This document shows positions 5,665-7,453 of a stretch of 7,453 nt of DNA, piece after piece (position 1 is the first letter of the stretch; the number at the start of each line of letters is the position of its first letter). Where the stretch lies: NCBI GenBank assembly GCA_050049805.1, contig JASFVN010000226.1, positions 1-7,453 of the forward strand, in the 5' to 3' direction. Both the position numbers and the translations under genes were made by a program. Source of the stretch: JABDNZ01 sp050049805. GTDB lineage: Bacteria; Gemmatimonadota; Gemmatimonadetes; Longimicrobiales; Gaopeijiaceae. Under the pieces are notes generated by a model that was given only the letters and a program-made list of their open reading frames with translations, was not told the origin of the DNA and made no database searches.

Positions 5665-7453
5665 TCAGTCGGCCGTTGCCTCCTCCGCAGACTCGGCGGC
5701 CAACCCCATGATGAGCTCGTCCGGCTCGGCCAACGGAAGGATCTCCTCATCGTAGAAATCCTGCTCTACGACGAACTCGACGTCGTGATATCGGTGTACG
5801 CCCGACCCGGCGGGAATCAGGTGACCGATGATGATGTTCTCCTTGAGGCCCTTGAGGTCGTCTCTGGCCCCTCTGACGGCAGCGTCTGTCAGAACCCTCG
5901 TGGTCTCCTGGAAGGAAGCCGCCGAAATGAAGGATTCCGTCGTCAAGCTGGCCTTGGTGATCCCCAGGAGGAGCGGCTCGGACCTGGCAGCTTTCCCCCC
6001 AGCCAAAATGACCTTCTGGTTCACCTCACGGAATTCAACACGATCGATGTGGTCGCCCTCCAGGAATTCCGTGTCGCCGGGGTCCGTCACCCTGACCTTT
6101 TGAAGCATCTGCCGTACGATGACCCCAATGTGCTTGTCGTTGATCTTCACACCCTGGAGACGGTACACCTCCTGAATCTCGTTCAGCAGATACTCCTGTA
6201 CCGCCCTGGGCCCCTTGATCCGGAGGATGTCGTGAGGATTGATGGGACCCTCGCTGAGGCGGTCCCCCGCCCTCACATGATCGCCTTCATGGACTCGGAG
6301 GTGCTTTCCAACGGGGATCTCATAAACCCTGGGATCGCCACTCTCTGGCTCGACGATGATTTCTCGTTTCCCGCGCTTCACCTCACCGAAGGAAACGGAC
6401 CCATCCACCTCGGTGATGACGGCCGGATCCTTCGGCCTGCGGGCCTCGAAGAGCTCCGCAACCCTGGGCAGACCCCCGGTGATGTCCCGGGTTTTGTAGA
6501 CCTCTCGGCTGATCTTTGCCAGGGTATCTCCCGGCTTCACTTCCGCCCCATCCTGGACGATGAGCTGAGCCCCCACCGGCAGGATGAACTCCCTGAGCTT
6601 GTCTCCAGGCTTCTTCCCCCGCGTCTTCTTTCGAATCTGGACGGTGGGATGGAGCTTTTTCTCCCGGTCCTCGATAATGGTCATCTGGCGACGGCCGGTA
6701 GACTCGTCCAGCTCTTCCCTCATGGTTTGCTCTTCCACGATATCCTGGAAGGCCACGACGCCGGCAGAATCGGCGACGATGGGTTCCGAATACGGATCCC
6801 AAGAGAAGAGGAGGTCGCCGGCTTCGATCTCCTGTCCCGTATCCACGGCAAGCGTAGCCCCGTAGGGGACGGACAACCTGCTCCGTACCTGACCTTCCTT
6901 GGTCTTCAGGAGGATCTGGCCTTCCCGGGAGGTTACGACCCTCAAGTCCTCCGGGGTCTCGACGAAGGTGACTCGCTCCAGGTCGATGGACCCGTGGATT
7001 TTGGACTTCCTCTGGGTCTGCGCAGCAATCCGGGCCGCAGTTCCGCCGATGTGGAAGGTCCGGAGGGTCAGCTGCGTGCCGGGCTCACCGATGGACTGGG
7101 CTGCCAGGATTCCCACGGCCTCACCGGCATCCACCATCTGCATGGTGGCCAGGTTTCGACCGTAGCACTGGCGGCAGATCCCCCGCTTCGCTTCGCATGT
7201 CAGAACCGAACGGATCTTTACTGCCTGGATCCCCGCGTCCTCGATGGCGTCGGAGGCATCCTCCTCGATGAGTTCTCCGGCGGACACCAGTAGCTCGCCG
7301 TCGATAGGATCGTAGACATCCTCCAGGGCCACGTTCCCCACGATGCGGTCCCGGAGAGGTTCGATGATGTCCTCCCCCTCCTTCAGAGCCGTCATCTCCA
7401 GGCCGAGAATGGTGCCGCAATCTTCCGCAGTGACCGTCAGGTCCTGAGCCACA
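5665..7453 (-). CDS. rpoC: RNA polymerase beta' subunit, C-terminal part (cut by window edge)
   Basis: These 595 residues are the C-terminal part of beta', roughly from E. coli residue 800 on. The N-terminus with the active-site NADFDGD lies beyond the window; the GTG at the window end is internal, inside DVAQDL. Four cysteines of the second zinc site are intact (C12 of EDCGT, C86, C93, C96 of CRQCYG). The trigger-loop helix QSIGEPGTQLTLRTFHIGG (119-137) is intact, with L130, R131 and H134 in the positions of E. coli M932, R933 and H936. An insertion of about 180 residues (139-320), SI3-like with SBHM-type sequence, precedes DITGGLPRVAELFEARRPK. The family end ITKASLTTESFISAASFQ and LKGLKENIIIGHLIPAG follow. 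A short acidic tail ends at 5665. It belongs to the conserved rpoBC-str cluster and is followed by hairpins before the pilin trio. Confidence 0.98.
   Translation of the reverse strand, partial: VAQDLTVTAEDCGTILGLEMTALKEGEDIIEPLRDRIVGNVALEDVYDPIDGELLVSAGELIEEDASDAIEDAGIQAVKIRSVLTCEAKRGICRQCYGRNLATMQMVDAGEAVGILAAQSIGEPGTQLTLRTFHIGGTAARIAAQTQRKSKIHGSIDLERVTFVETPEDLRVVTSREGQILLKTKEGQVRSRLSVPYGATLAVDTGQEIEAGDLLFSWDPYSEPIVADSAGVVAFQDIVEEQTMREELDESTGRRQMTIIEDREKKLHPTVQIRKKTRGKKPGDKLREFILPVGAQLIVQDGAEVKPGDTLAKISREVYKTRDITGGLPRVAELFEARRPKDPAVITEVDGSVSFGEVKRGKREIIVEPESGDPRVYEIPVGKHLRVHEGDHVRAGDRLSEGPINPHDILRIKGPRAVQEYLLNEIQEVYRLQGVKINDKHIGVIVRQMLQKVRVTDPGDTEFLEGDHIDRVEFREVNQKVILAGGKAARSEPLLLGITKASLTTESFISAASFQETTRVLTDAAVRGARDDLKGLKENIIIGHLIPAGSGVHRYHDVEFVVEQDFYDEEILPLAEPDELIMGLAAESAEEATAD

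Noticed and set aside
5785..7293. A 502-codon open frame on the plus strand, opposite rpoC
   Set aside because: It is antisense to an unmistakable RpoC frame. Long antisense frames are expected opposite GC-rich conserved genes, and its translation resembles no family I know.
7450..7452. GTG as an rpoC start codon
   Set aside because: It is the internal Val of the conserved DVAQDL block; the gene continues beyond the window.

Overview
The window is a GC-rich bacterial stretch in which every supported gene lies on the minus strand, so it is transcribed from high to low coordinates. In that order it carries the C-terminal part of rpoC (RNA polymerase beta'), three genes for type IV pilus/pseudopilus minor-pilin-like proteins, rpsL (S12), rpsG (S7) and the N-terminal third of fusA (EF-G). 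Apart from the pilin-like trio this is the widely conserved rpoBC-str order (rpoC, rpsL, rpsG, fusA). RpoC has an insertion of about 180 residues in the trigger-loop region, as in many Gram-negative lineages, and a class III (prepilin-type) secretion context also suggests a diderm. The protein style, including a large PilX-like protein resembling DUF4900-type proteins, would fit Gemmatimonadota or a related FCB-side or uncultured phylum. That placement is recollection and inference, not proof.

Region by region (plus-strand coordinates): 1-541 is fusA, cut by the window edge. 542-801 is an unusually long rpsG-fusA spacer. 802-1272 is rpsG. 1301-1672 is rpsL. 1673-1882 is the rpsL leader, with a good sigma70-type promoter (1770-1798) and, between promoter and gene, an intrinsic-terminator-like hairpin with a seven-T run (1694-1715). 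1883-3733, 3730-4902 and 4902-5306 are pilX-like, pilW-like and pilV-like genes, joined by ATGA and TAATG overlaps. 5307-5664 is a spacer with several hairpins just downstream of rpoC. 5665-7453 is the rpoC 3' part.

How the genes fit together: RpoC, S12, S7 and EF-G are core transcription and translation parts. The trio is a compact, translationally coupled minor-pilin unit. Its products carry prepilin-like N-termini (G|SSTVE and G|FTVTE, plus a Glu-less G|IALIT) and probably sit at or near the tip of a pilus or pseudopilus. The PilW-like protein ends in a fibronectin-III-like domain. The PilX-like protein is a 616-residue ectodomain with eight cysteines and an EF-hand-like acidic loop, suggesting an adhesive or surface-interacting tip complex. 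The most notable points are this trio inside the rpoC-rpsL junction and the putative attenuator in the rpsL leader.
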